Positions 32,982 through 43,537 of a stretch of 64,000 nucleotides of DNA are shown here, one piece after another (within the stretch, counting starts at the first letter, position 1; every line of letters starts with the position of its first letter). Source of the stretch: Rhizomys pruinosus (Eukaryota > Chordata > Mammalia > Rodentia > Spalacidae); assembly GCA_009823505.1 (NCBI GenBank), contig VZQC01008856.1, forward strand, positions 241,490 to 305,489. Direction: 5' to 3'. The notes under the pieces are model-generated. The model was not told the origin of the DNA, ran no database searches, and was given only the letters and a program-made list of their open reading frames with translations. The position numbers and the translations under genes are program-made.

Positions 32982-33194
32982 TAGCATTGCTTTCTTTAAA
33001 AAATAAAACCAACATAATTACATTGAAAAACTTTGTATAGATTGGAGAAACTGGGAAGGAAGTGAATGCCAAACTCACTTTACAGCATCGGTGATAAATC
33101 TCACAGTATTGTTGAAGCATGGTAGTAGTTCGCTGGTTAAAATAGGAAAGAACTCAGTTCTGAATTTTTTTTTTGAATATTTTTTTAAATTTTT

Positions 33195-33275
33195 AGGCAG
33201 TGCTGGGGATTGAACCCTGAGCCTTGAGTGTGCTAGATGAGTACTTTACCCAAGCCATATTCCTAGTCAGTTCTG
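33195..33275 (-). mobile_element. ID/B4-head-like SINE, minus strand
   Basis: GTGCTGGGGATTGAACCCTG, GTGTGCTAGATGAGTACTTT and ACCCAAGCC fit the reversed ID core. Confidence 0.65.
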
Positions 33276-33648
33276 TCTTAAAGTTGCATGTGTTCTTTCA
33301 TGGGATGTTTTATGGCCCCTCGCCTACCCTGGTGCTGGGCCTCTAGAAGCAAGCCCCTCTTCACCTGCTCCACTTGATCCTCAGCAGCTGTGCACGGTGT
33401 ATGACATCCTACTTGGCTCACTGACCTAGTTTACCAAGGGTCTTCACTTTAGTTAGTCCCATCTTCTTCCTCTAACTCTCAATCGCAGTGAGCATTCCTT
33501 TTGGAAAACAAGTGTTTCTTTCCTTCTGTCAGGAATTACAGGAATGGATAGTTGCAGGGAACTTAGTCCAGCATGGCAGACAAGGTCAGCTGGTCATGTC
33601 GCTTCCACAGTTAAGAAGCAGAGAAAGATGAATGCTCACCTATGGAGC
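33276..33648. other. Apparently unique DNA
   Basis: No repeat or gene recognised. Confidence 0.45.
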
Positions 33649-33811
33649 TTTTTTTTTTTTTTTCTTCGTCTTTTCAAGACAGGGTCTCCCTATAGCCCCA
33701 GCTGTCCAGGAACTCACTCCGTAGACCAGGATGGCCTTGAACTCACAAAGATCCACCTGCCTCTGCCTCCTGGGTGCTAGGATTAAAGGTATGCACCACC
33801 ACACCTTGGCC
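33649..33811 (-). mobile_element. B1 SINE, minus strand
   Basis: Poly(T), CGTCTTTTCAAGACAGGGTC through GTATGCACCACCACACC. Flanks share CCTATGGA. Confidence 0.94.
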
Positions 33812-34014
33812 TATGGACAGACAGGTCTAGCCTTCCTTTCTGAGGATTTCAATTCCACAGGTATGGGGGATGGGCAGCTTCTTAAACAATAGTCATAGGT
33901 TTAAAGGGAAAAAAGAATAGCCATAGACACATAGATGATTGAGGGACTCGGCCTGGCCTCAAGTCTCTGATGCTTACTAAGATTACTCTTTTACTCTTAA
34001 AAGATATTAATGAT

Positions 34015-34176
34015 TAGGCGGGCATGGTGGCACATGCCTTTAATACTAGCACTTGGGAGGCAGAGGCAGGTGGAGGATCTCTGTGAGTTCAAGGCCAGCC
34101 TGGTCTACAGAGTGAGTTTCAGGCCCCTGGGGCTACAGGGAGACCTTGTCTCAAAAAGACCAAAAAAAAAAAAAAA
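34015..34176 (+). mobile_element. B1 SINE with TSD
   Basis: GGCGGGCATGGTGGCACATG to poly(A). The TSD AGATATTAATGAT is at 34002-34014 and 34177-34189. Confidence 0.96.
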
Positions 34177-34284
34177 AGATATTAATGATCACTCATGTCA
34201 GTAAGGTTGTAGAAAATGTGCTCACACCAGCTTGAGGGTAGCGAAGGAATCAGATTCTACTTGATTTGGGGGATAGACATAGAT

Positions 34285-34412
34285 GCTTGCTTTGTGCTGA
34301 GCATGGGAGAATGTTCTTATAATCCCAACACTCAGGAGCCTAACACAGGAGGACCTGAGTTCAAACCCAGACCTTGGGCTACATGGTAAGACCCTCTTTC
34401 AAATAACACAAC
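34285..34412 (+). mobile_element. Old B1/B4-like SINE
   Basis: TGTTCTTATAATCCCAACAC, GGAGGACCTGAGTTCAAACC and GGGCTACATGGTAAGACCCT. Confidence 0.6.
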
Positions 34413-34426
34413 AAAATTGAACTCTT

Positions 34427-34674
34427 GGGGCTGGAGAGATGGCCTAGCGGTTAAGAGCACCGACGCTCTTGCAGAGGACCCGGGTTCGATCCCCAGCACC
34501 CACATGGCGGCTAAGAACCGTCTTTAACTCCAATTCCAGGAGAACTCCAGTTCCAGGGGAATCCGAGACCCTCTTCTGACCTCCGCGGCATTGCACGACA
34601 CGGGTGCACAGACCTGCATGCAGACAATACATTCATACACATACAAAAATAAATAATAAAAAAAAATTAAAAAA
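34427..34674 (+). mobile_element. B2 SINE, young, with TSD
   Basis: Long CpG-rich form (GCGGCATTGCACGACACGGG, GGGTTCGATCCCCAGC). The TSD AAAATTGAACTCTT is at 34413-34426 and 34675-34688. Confidence 0.97.
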
Positions 34675-34689
34675 AAAATTGAACTCTTA

Positions 34690-35217
34690 CTGATGGGCCA
34701 GATCTGAAGGGTGAGAAAAATAAAGGAATTAAGGCTGGCCACTATGTCCTTGTTCTGAAAGAACAGTTGCTAGCTACAGTGAAGAAGACTAGGAAAGGAA
34801 CACAAACAGGCTAAGCTCCCCTGAATATGAAATGTCCTTTAGACTCCAAGTGGAGATGGTGAGCAGGCAGCCTTCTAGTCTGAATCTCAGTGGAATCATG
34901 TTTGGTCATCAGCTGATAGACTTGGGGGTGAGATGATAGAGGTGGAGCCTGGACAAGATCATCTGTGGAGAGATGCACATGGAGTCTTCAAAGAAGATTC
35001 CGGAAAGAAGGCAGCTTGCTGAAACAGGAGACATCCTGTAGGACAAGGAAATGGACTAATATAAATCCCATTAGAGCAGACATGGTTTATGTTTATTAAC
35101 TTACAAAATCTTCTAAACCACACCAGAAAAGTGTAATGTACACCTGGGATAATGGACAATTCTTCTGCATCCTTCCTTTGTAGCAAATGATATGGATATG
35201 GCATTTTTTATGATCTT
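34690..35217. other. Apparently unique DNA
   Basis: No repeat or gene recognised. Confidence 0.45.
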
Positions 35218-35231
35218 GAAAATGGGAAATT

Positions 35232-35386
35232 AGCCAGGCATGGTGGCACACACCTTTAATCCTAGCACTTGGGAGACATAGGCAGGTGGATCTCTGTGAG
35301 TTCAAGGCCATTGGTCTACAGAGTGAGTTCCAGGACAGCTGGGGCTGCAGGGAGACCCTGTCTTGAAAAGACCCCCCCCAAAAAAA
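35232..35386 (+). mobile_element. B1 SINE
   Basis: AGCCAGGCATGGTGGCACAC through CTTGAAAAGACCCCCCC. AAAATGGAAAATGAG to the right echoes AAAATGGGAAATTAG on the left. Confidence 0.94.
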
Positions 35387-35410
35387 TGGAAAATGAGATC
35401 ATTAGTACTT

Positions 35411-35412
35411 GA

Positions 35413-35492
<80 letters not shown>

Positions 35493-35509
35493 AAAAGAAA
35501 GAAAGAAAG
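35411..35509. repeat. (GAAA)n microsatellite
   Basis: About 99 bp of nearly perfect GAAA close downstream of the B1. Confidence 0.98.
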
Positions 35510-35614
35510 GCTCCGTGCATATGTGCACACACTGTCTCACTACATGGAACCTCCACTCTTACAATGGCATGCTTCTCTCTTTGACCTCATGATACTTTTA
35601 AAGAAAATTAATAA

Positions 35615-35838
35615 GAGGCTGGAGAGATGGCTCAGCAGTTAAGAGAACTGGCTGCTCTTGCAGAGGACCTAGTTTTGATCCCAGCACCCACATGGTGTCT
35701 AACAACCATCTGTAACTCCAGTTCTAGGGGATACGATGCCTTCTCCTGGCCTCTGCTGGGATTACACAACATAGGTGCACTTACATACATGCAGTATGTA
35801 CTCCTATACATAAAATAAAAATAAGAAATATTTTCAAA
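35615..35838 (+). mobile_element. B2 SINE with TSD
   Basis: GAGGCTGGAGAGATGGCTCA to CATAAAATAAAAATAAGAAA. The TSD AAAGAAAATTAATAA is at 35600-35614 and 35839-35853. Confidence 0.96.
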
Positions 35839-36047
35839 AAAGAAAATTAATAAAATGTGTCATATACCTAAAAAAATTTGTCTAACAAATTTTGGGTTCC
35901 AGGCTCAAAAATTGACTCTATTTTTGTTGTTTTTCAGACAGGGTGTGCTGTATAGTCTGGAAAATGATCTATGATAGACCATATTTTCGGTTTTGAATGA
36001 ATAAGTTTAATTATAAAGCAAGCCAAAATTAAAGAATACATAGCAAA

Positions 36048-36071
36048 TAAATAGATAGAACATAGATAGAT

Positions 36072-36111
<40 letters not shown>

Positions 36112-36128
36112 GATAGATAGATAGATGA
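36048..36128. repeat. (GATA)n microsatellite
   Basis: About 80 bp of GATA with a few breaks. Confidence 0.97.
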
Positions 36129-36131
36129 CAA

Positions 36132-36699
36132 AACACCATCAGATCAGGTGCTCAAAACATCTCCAGGAGAAGCTAGCTTTCACAAAACCAGGAGGGGCTA
36201 TCCATGCTACTGGGGAACAAAAGACATCAGTGGTCTTACTCAGTACTAGACCCTGTATCCTGCAATACTGACCTGCCAGGCAAGATGTGCCCACCGGTGC
36301 AATAGTGGCATGACTGTTATGTGGTCACTAACTACTTTCTGATTAGATTTGAGGCCTGTTCCATAGGAGGAAATTTCATGCCTTGTGATGTAATTCTCAT
36401 CAAAAGCCCATGGCTGTAGAGGTCATAGGCCTTATGGTAGAACCTGCCATTGTTAATTTGTTAAATGATCATGTATCAAATTGCCTTCTAAAGATTTATG
36501 TTTATACTCATAGACTTGAGCTGTTCCCAGCCTTTCTCAGTGAAGCTTCTTTTTGCAGCAGCAAAGAGTCAATGGAGAGATGTATAAGTGGTCAAAGTGT
36601 TGAGAAAAAAGGATTGAATGCTCAGCCCTAAATGAGACATCTTTATCAACTACCACCCTCCAACCAATGCTCAGGGAACATCATAGAAAAGGAGGCAGA
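36132..36699 (+). mobile_element. L1 (Lx-like) 3'UTR, part 1
   Basis: GATGTGCCCACCGGTGCAAT, AGTGGCATGACTGTTATG, CTTTCTGATTAGATTTGAGG and CCCATGGCTGTAGAGG are rodent L1 3'UTR-like phrases. Interrupted by a B2. Confidence 0.7.
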
Positions 36700-36953
36700 G
36701 GGGCTGGAGAGATAGCCTAGCAGTTAAGAGCGCTGACTGCTCTTGCAGAGGACCCGGGTTCAATCCCCAGCACCCACATGGCAGATGAAAACCGTCTGTA
36801 ACTCCAATTCCAGGAGAACTCCAGTTCCAGGGGAAGCCGAGACCCTCTTCTGACCTCCGCGGCATTGCATGACATGGGTGCACAAACCTACATGCAGACA
36901 GTACATTCATACACATACAAAAATAAATTAAAAAAATAAATAAATAAATAAAA
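36700..36953 (+). mobile_element. B2 SINE nested in L1, with TSD
   Basis: GGGGCTGGAGAGATAGCCTA to (AAAT)n. The TSD AGAAAAGGAGGCAGA is at 36685-36699 and 36954-36968. The break of duplication 3 lies in its tail (36938). Confidence 0.97.
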
Positions 36954-36968
36954 AGAAAAGGAGGCAGA

Positions 36969-37371
36969 AAGAATGTAAGAGTCAGAAGATGGGAAGGAGT
37001 GTGGTTACCCACACAAGACCTGCTCAGGATCAAGCTAGCTGAAATTCCTACATCAATGAGGTAGATGATGTCCAGCCCCCACCTGCAGCTGAGGAACCAT
37101 TAGCAGTGGATAGTTTCTAGGAGGAGGAAAGCCACTGTTTTTGGAGGATATGGCCACTGGTAAGATTTCCATGCTTCAGTAGATGGGCCCACATACATGC
37201 ACATATGAGCAGCACTAACTGGATTTAGCTGATTATAAAAAAATAAAAGACATGAAATTGGGAAGGGGATATATTGGGGAGATGTGGAAAGTTGGAGTGG
37301 GGAAATATAGGTTAGATTTGATCGTATTTCATTGTATACCTGTATGGAATTCTCACAAATAAAAGATTTTT
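36969..37371 (+). mobile_element. L1 (Lx-like) 3'UTR, part 2
   Basis: CATCAATGAGGTAGATGATG, AGCAGTGGATAGTTTCTAGG, GAAATTGGGAAGGGGATATA, GGAATTCTCACAAATAAAAG mark the L1 3' terminus. Confidence 0.75.
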
Positions 37372-37644
37372 ATTAATCCAACAGAAATTGACTGGGGAAG
37401 CCCTTTAAGGCAACCAGCTGGAGTTCCCAACAGACTCCTGAGGAGCATAGTGTCCCCTCAGTGAGGCTTCTAAGGAAGAGAACAAATCGGAACAGGTAGA
37501 GATATCATCAAACTCATAAAATCCAGCAGAAACTGACTGAGGAAGCTGAGGCAGTCAGCAGGAATTCCCAGTTTACCATGGTTTCTCTCCATGACTGAGC
37601 TTCCCATGGCTGAGCTCCTGGCTTTTCTTTTCTACTGCAGATAG
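37372..37644. other. Spacer with an internal imperfect repeat
   Basis: CCAACAGAAATTGACTGGGG (37378) and CCAGCAGAAACTGACTGAGG (37520) head two related sub-blocks. Not assigned to a family. Confidence 0.4.
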
Positions 37645-37885
37645 TTTTATTTTATTTTGTTTTATTTATTTTATTTTATTTTTTATGTGCCTGCATGTAT
37701 GTAAGTACACTAATGTCGTGCATTAGGTGTCTTCTTATGACCTCTGTGGGTCATAAGAAGACATCGGATCCCCTGGAACTGGAGTTGTGGACGGTTGTTA
37801 GCAGCCATGTGGGTGGTGGGAACTGAACCAGGGTCCTCTGCAAGAACAGTCAGTGCCCTTAATCACTGAGCCATCTCTCCAGCCC
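37645..37885 (-). mobile_element. B2 SINE carrying a new hairpin
   Basis: (TTTTA)n tail, CATCGGATCCCCTGGAACTG, GCCATCTCTCCAGCCC. Where B2 normally has a single GGTCAGAAGAGG, this copy has 15-bp perfect inverted arms (37728-37742 and 37749-37763) around TCTGTG. Confidence 0.93.
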
Positions 37886-38154
37886 TTGCTGCAGGCACTT
37901 TTATATTATGGGATAAACAGTAGTAACTTTGGTTGGAAATAGCTTATCTTCTAGCTGTTCTCAAGCACATAATGTTTTCACTCAGGCTGTTTTGTTATCG
38001 TCTCTCCTTTTCAGAGTCTAGGGGGGCAGCTCATTCTCAAGAGGCCTTGAAGATACGCATGTGAGTCTGAAATGGGGATGGAAGGGATACACTTCCAGAG
38101 CCAGCTTCTCGGTGAGCTCAAAACAGCACACGACAATTTACCAATATAATGTAC

Positions 38155-38240
38155 ATTACACAGGGTCTCACTCTGTGGCCTACACTGGCCTAGAACTCCT
38201 GTGTCACTATGTAGCCTAGACACATTCTGATCCTCCTGCC
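38155..38240 (-). mobile_element. Old B1/B4-like remnant, minus strand
   Basis: CACAGGGTCTCACTCTGTGG, CCTACACTGGCCTAGAACTC and GATCCTCCTGCC. Confidence 0.55.
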
Positions 38241-38288
38241 AGAGAATTCACATTTGTAAGCGTTTTGCTTCTTGATAGAATCAAAGAA

Positions 38289-38422
38289 TTAGGGGACATG
38301 GAAGACAAGTTGAGTCTAGATTGGCCTGAGAAATGATGTATGAAATGCATATAACTTCAATAAAATGTTTTAAAAAAAGAAAAAAAAAAAGAAATGAATA
38401 TGGGAAATTTTGTAAAAAAAAA
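38289..38422 (+). mobile_element. L1 3' terminus, truncated by the gap
   Basis: GGCCTGAGAAATGATGTATG, AACTTCAATAAAATG and A-rich tail. The complete version at 40403-40541 shows the right-hand TSD missing here. Confidence 0.65.
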
Positions 38423-39051
38423 NNNNNNNNNNNNNNNNNNNNNNNNNNNNNNNNNNNNNNNNNNNNNNNNNNNNNNNNNNNNNNNNNNNNNNNNNNNNNN
38501 NNNNNNNNNNNNNNNNNNNNNNNNNNNNNNNNNNNNNNNNNNNNNNNNNNNNNNNNNNNNNNNNNNNNNNNNNNNNNNNNNNNNNNNNNNNNNNNNNNNN
38601 NNNNNNNNNNNNNNNNNNNNNNNNNNNNNNNNNNNNNNNNNNNNNNNNNNNNNNNNNNNNNNNNNNNNNNNNNNNNNNNNNNNNNNNNNNNNNNNNNNNN
38701 NNNNNNNNNNNNNNNNNNNNNNNNNNNNNNNNNNNNNNNNNNNNNNNNNNNNNNNNNNNNNNNNNNNNNNNNNNNNNNNNNNNNNNNNNNNNNNNNNNNN
38801 NNNNNNNNNNNNNNNNNNNNNNNNNNNNNNNNNNNNNNNNNNNNNNNNNNNNNNNNNNNNNNNNNNNNNNNNNNNNNNNNNNNNNNNNNNNNNNNNNNNN
38901 NNNNNNNNNNNNNNNNNNNNNNNNNNNNNNNNNNNNNNNNNNNNNNNNNNNNNNNNNNNNNNNNNNNNNNNNNNNNNNNNNNNNNNNNNNNNNNNNNNNN
39001 NNNNNNNNNNNNNNNNNNNNNNNNNNNNNNNNNNNNNNNNNNNNNNNNNNN
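38423..39051. other. Assembly gap, 629 N
   Basis: Run of N. Because the two flanks overlap by about 1.48 kb, the gap is probably not real sequence. Confidence 0.98.
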
Positions 39052-40536
39052 AAATAAATAAATAAAAAGAAAAGGAGGCAGAAAGAATGTAAGAGTCAGA
39101 AGATGGGAAGGAGTGTGGTTACCCACACAAGACCTGCTCAGGATCAAGCTAGCTGAAATTCCTACATCAATGAGGTAGATGATGTCCAGCCCCCACCTGC
39201 AGCTGAGGAACCATTAGCAGTGGATAGTTTCTAGGAGGAGGAAAGCCACTGTTTTTGGAGGATATGGCCACTGGTAAGATTTCCATGCTTCAGTAGATGG
39301 GCCCACATACATGCACATATGAGCAGCACTAACTGGATTTAGCTGATTATAAAAAAATAAAAGACATGAAATTGGGAAGGGGATATATTGGGGAGATGTG
39401 GAAAGTTGGAGTGGGGAAATATAGGTTAGATTTGATCGTATTTCATTGTATACCTGTATGGAATTCTCACAAATAAAAGATTTTTATTAATCCAACAGAA
39501 ATTGACTGGGGAAGCCCTTTAAGGCAACCAGCTGGAGTTCCCAACAGACTCCTGAGGAGCATAGTGTCCCCTCATTGAGGCTTCTAAGGAAGAGAACAAA
39601 TCGGAACAGGTAGAGATATCATCAAACTCATAAAATCCAGCAGAAACTGACTGAGGAAGCTGAGGCAGTCAGCAGGAATTCCCAGTTTACCATGGTTTCT
39701 CTCCATGACTGAGCTTCCCATGGCTGAGCTCCTGGCTTTTCTTTTCTACTGCAGATAGTTTTATTTTATTTTGTTTTATTTATTTTATTTTATTTTTTAT
39801 GTGCCTGCATGTATGTAAGTACACTAATGTCGTGCATTAGGTGTCTTCTTATGACCTCTGTGGGTCATAAGAAGACATCGGATCCCCTGGAACTGGAGTT
39901 GTGGACGGTTGTTAGCAGCCATGTGGGTGGTGGGAACTGAACCAGGGTCCTCTGCAAGAACAGTCAGTGCCCTTAATCACTGAGCCATCTCTCCAGCCCT
40001 TGCTGCAGGCACTTTTATATTATGGGATAAACAGTAGTAACTTTGGTTGGAAATAGCTTATCTTCTAGCTGTTCTCAAGCACATAATGTTTTCACTCAGG
40101 CTGTTTTGTTATCGTCTCTCCTTTTCAGAGTCTAGGGGGGCAGCTCATTCTCAAGAGGCCTTGAAGATACGCATGTGAGTCTGAAATGGGGATGGAAGGG
40201 ATACACTTCCAGAGCCAGCTTCTCGGTGAGCTCAAAACAGCACACGACAATTTACCAATATAATGTACATTACACAGGGTCTCACTCTGTGGCCTACACT
40301 GGCCTAGAACTCCTGTGTCACTATGTAGCCTAGACACATTCTGATCCTCCTGCCAGAGAATTCACATTTGTAAGCGTTTTGCTTCTTGATAGAATCAAAG
40401 AATTAGGGGACATGGAAGACAAGTTGAGTCTAGATTGGCCTGAGAAATGATGTATGAAATGCATATAACTTCAATAAAATGTTTTAAAAAAAGAAAAAAA
40501 AAAAGAAATGAATATGGGAAATTTTGTAAAAAAAAA
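39052..40536. repeat. Right copy of false duplication 3
   Basis: Repeats 36938-38422 and then continues smoothly through the A-tail into new sequence. Includes the L1 3' terminus (to about 39485), B2 minus at 39759-39999 with the same hairpin, and the L1 fragment below. Confidence 0.96.
39759..39999 (-). mobile_element. B2 SINE (duplicate of 37645-37885)
   Basis: Identical to the left copy, including the 15-bp inverted arms at 39842-39856 and 39863-39877. Confidence 0.92.
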
Positions 40537-40541
40537 AAAAA
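40403..40541 (+). mobile_element. L1 3' terminus with complete TSD
   Basis: A 139-bp 5'-truncated insertion ending AACTTCAATAAAATG and poly(A). The TSD AGAATCAAAGAA is at 40391-40402 and 40542-40553. Confidence 0.75.
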
Positions 40542-40572
40542 AGAATCAAAGAAGTAACACAAAATTTTGTGA

Positions 40573-40602
40573 ACTGCTGGGCTTGGTGGCCCACACCTTT
40601 AT
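40573..40602 (+). mobile_element. B1 head fragment
   Basis: CTGCTGGGCTTGGTGGCCCA to CACCTTTA, then T-rich unrelated text. Only ~30 bp of B1. Confidence 0.7.
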
Positions 40603-40609
40603 TTTTTTT

Positions 40610-41050
40610 TCCTCTTTTATTTGTTTATTTTTAAGGGATTCTACAATATAATAACACAGTTGTTTTCAGATAACATTGATGTTACTCAGTTTGTCCTATA
40701 ATTAGGTAATTGGTGCATTTTGCAAGTATCTATGTCCAAATTTTGGACAACCCAAAGTTCCCATAGTCCAGTTGGTGATGCTTGTATGCACAGGCATGTT
40801 GATCAATTAGGAGTCCAGTCTATATTGCTGTAGTCTCATGATTCACCCCTATCTCTCTGAAGCCCTTACATTCTACCATGCCTCCTCTTCTGCAATTTGT
40901 TCCCTAGGTGTTGGGAAAGGGGCACAAGTGGGTGAGAAGAAAACAGTCTACTTTCTTTGAAGTTGTCATTTTGGACTCTAGTCTGTTCAGGTTGTTTCCC
41001 TTCATGGGTTGACAGCTTATCCAGTGATACCTTTTTAGTCATACTAACAA
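40610..41050. mobile_element. L1-related text, family as at 28620-28900
   Basis: Shares CCCTTACATTCTA, GGAAAGGGGCACAAG, AAAACAGTC with 28680-28780. Orientation and exact subfamily not determined. Confidence 0.4.
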
Positions 41051-41054
41051 AGCA

Positions 41055-41175
41055 CAAGGGCACACACCTTTAATTCCAGCACTCAGGAGGCAAAAAGAAG
41101 CAGATCTCTGTGAGCCTGATCTACATAGTGAGCTCTAGGCCAGCCAGGATTACATATTGAACCCCAACTCAAAAA
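41055..41175 (+). mobile_element. Diverged B1 SINE with internal deletion
   Basis: CACACACCTTTAATTCCAGC, GCAGATCTCTGTGAGCCTGA (the TTCAAGGCCA block is missing) and GAGCTCTAGGCCAGCC. Confidence 0.8.
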
Positions 41176-41234
41176 CTTGTGATCATATTTCACTAATACT
41201 ATACTAAAGATTAGTTTTTAAAAACCATAATGTA

Positions 41235-41463
41235 CGGGGCTGGAGAGCTGGTCTAGTGGTTAAGAGTGCCGACTGTTCTTGCAGAGGACCCGGGTTCGAT
41301 CCCCAGCACCCACATGGTAGCTGAAAACTGTCTTTGACTCCAGTTCCAGGGGAATCCGACGCCCTCTTCTGACCTCCGCGGCATTGCACATCACGGGTGC
41401 ACAGACCTGCATGCAGACAGTACATTCATACACATGTAAAAATAAATTAAAAAATTAAAAAAA
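41235..41463 (+). mobile_element. B2 SINE, young
   Basis: GGGGCTGGAGAGCTGGTCTA, GGGTTCGATCCCCAGCACCC, CpG-rich body. Flanked by ACCATAATGTAC and ACATAATGTAC. Confidence 0.96.
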
Positions 41464-41475
41464 AACATAATGTAC

Positions 41476-42560
41476 AATCTCAGGAAAGATTCAGTAAAGA
41501 AGATCTTTCTTGTCTTGATGATATATATTTAGAGAAGAATGAAATTTGCACTAAAATTCTTCCCTGGAAAAAATATCTCTACTCAATGCATGACCCAGCT
41601 TCTCCACTTGTAGGCTATCTTGAAGAAATATAAGCTTTTCTATAAAATAAAAAAAAACTAACATTATTTTGATCACACTCTCTAAATTGAAATGTAACCA
41701 TTTTTGTAGATATAGTGGGCTTAAAATATTAGCTTTGGAAAATAGGTTTCCCTGTCCTGGACAGAACTAATTGATAATAATACTATAAGGACAGTCAGCT
41801 GTTATATTTCTGCTGAGTGGGGATCTCTTTGCAACTCCCACTCTGGTCAGCACATTAGTTTGTCCACCCAAAGAGAATTTAGCTTCTAACCATATGTGGG
41901 CAGAGACCACTGACAGGGAACATGAAGAACTCAGATTAAAGGGCTAGAGAATTACAGGGCTGTGGAACAGAAAGAGAGCCTCTCTTGATAACAAATTAAC
42001 AGGAGTAGTCATGCTTGCAGAGCTTACTGAAGGGGAACAAAGTCTCCTTTGCAATATAATTGATAACAATTATTATTTTGGACAAACTTGAACCAAAGAA
42101 CTTCTGCAGAGTAATTAGGACTTAAAAAAAAAACATTTCTGAAAATACTAGAATAGAATAAAGCTACTGACAAGGAAATCAGCAAAACCCAGTGAGCTCC
42201 AAAGCAGGAACTGTGGCCCAGGCTGCCCTGACACTCCTTCTTCCTGGGCACCTTCCTTTATTTTATTCAAGCATTCATTTTTGTAATTCATTAGTTGATT
42301 CAGCAAGGGCTTGCCAGTCACCAAGCAATGTGGATGGATGCCTTAGAATAAAATAAATAAGTTAAGGAAAGTGTGCTTTCATAGATCATATAATAGTGGT
42401 AAATTGTCACATTAAATAATAACAATATAAACTGTTATTTAATTTCAAATGTACTAAATACTAACAGAAAAGTTTTGAGAACTTTGAGAATGAAAAGCAT
42501 TTCAGAGATTCTTTTTTGGATTTCCAAAGCAATTGAAAATTTTTATGAAGTTTTAAAGAG
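41476..42560. other. Mostly unique DNA, faint old L1
   Basis: GCATGACCCAGCTTCTCCAC at about 41588 is an old L1 phrase; the rest is unassigned. Confidence 0.4.
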
Positions 42561-42641
42561 TATATATTATAATATATATGATATATATTATAATATATGA
42601 TACATATTATAATATATATCATATAATATATAATATATATG
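42561..42641. repeat. AT-rich near-palindromic repeat
   Basis: TATATATTATAATATATATG and related units, able to fold on themselves. Confidence 0.9.
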
Positions 42642-42694
42642 GGTTGAACACTTTTACCAAATTCATAATGCAGAAGGAATTGGGAATTAAATGA

Positions 42695-42753
42695 AATCTT
42701 CCTGTCTCTGCCTCCAAGTACTGGGATTCAAGGCGTGCACCACCACACCCGGC
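42695..42753 (-). mobile_element. B1 SINE, head half only, minus strand
   Basis: CCTGTCTCTGCCTCCAAGTA to GTGCACCACCACACCCGGC. Confidence 0.88.
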
Positions 42754-42929
42754 TTTTCTATATACTCTTTGGTCACTTCTTTAATTGAATTTTTTTCTTC
42801 TAGAATGATTGGTCAAAATTTGGACCAATGGATTTCACTAAGCATGCAAACTTACATATGTGCGTTCAGTACTACAGAACTGTGTACCAGAAATACAGAA
42901 AACCCAATGATAACTATTCACAATGATAA

Positions 42930-43050
42930 CTGGGCATGGTGGCATGCCTTTAATCCCAGTACTTGGGAGGCAGAGGCAGGATCTCTATGAGTTCAAGGCC
43001 AGCCTGGTCTACAGAATGAGTTCTAGGCCAGCTGGGGCTACAAGAAGTCA
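42930..43050 (+). mobile_element. B1 SINE leading into a microsatellite
   Basis: ACTGGGCATGGTGGCATGCC to GCTGGGGCTACAAGAAGTCA. Its usual A-tail is replaced by the compound microsatellite. Confidence 0.93.
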
Positions 43051-43052
43051 AA

Positions 43053-43385
43053 ATTGTCTCTATCTCTATCTCTCTCTATATAGCTATAGCTATATATATA
43101 GAGAGATATAGATGATATAGATAGATGATTAGATATAGCTATAGCTATAGCTATAGCAATAGCTATAGCTATAGATATAGATATAGATATAGATATAGAT
43201 AGATATAGATATAGATATAGATATAGATATAGATATAGATATAGAGGGCTGGAAAGGTGACTCAGAGGTTAGGAGCACAGGACCCAGGTTTGATTCCCAG
43301 AAAAAAAGATGATATAGATATAGATAAAGATATAGAGATAGAGATAGAGATAGAGATAGAGATAGAGATAGAGATAGAGATATAG
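43053..43385. repeat. Compound (TATAGA)/(GATA)/(TAGC) microsatellite
   Basis: TCTCTA, TATAGC, GATATA and GAGATA arrays over about 330 bp, interrupted by a B2 head scrap at 43245-43300. Confidence 0.95.
43245..43300 (+). mobile_element. B2 head fragment inside the microsatellite
   Basis: AGGGCTGGAAAGGTGACTCA, CAGGACCCAGGTTTGATTCC, AGAAAAAAAG. About 56 bp, with the GACTGCTCTTGCAG part deleted. Confidence 0.85.
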
Positions 43386-43537
43386 TTCCTAACAGAAAAT
43401 TTCTGTCTTGATGTGAACCAGGTTCTTAGCTTACAATTTTACACATCTGCTGCTTGGAGGGATTTCTATAGATTTGCTTCTGGCTTTAAGTTTGGAAAGC
43501 TGTTTTGTTTTGTTTTTTTCAGGACATATTCTTTAAA

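Larger units (their letters stand above)
36938..38422. repeat. Left copy of false duplication 3
   Basis: Matches 39052-40536 at a constant offset of 2114 with no indels seen and one G/T difference (37461 versus 39575). It ends inside the A-tail of an L1 fragment, followed by Ns. Confidence 0.96.

Noticed and set aside
34427..34500. tRNA gene candidates at B2 heads (for example GGGTTCGATCCCC)
   Set aside because: Box A and box B are those of the tRNA-derived SINE; no cloverleaf with anticodon and acceptor stem is formed.
35302..35556. Frames rich in Lys-Glu-Arg or Phe-Leu-Ser
   Set aside because: Translation of the (GAAA)n array and the adjoining B1.
38281..39147. Long open frames of 220-290 codons across 38333-39147 on both strands
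   Set aside because: They are open only because they run through the 629-N gap; the real ends are L1 and B2 tail sequence.
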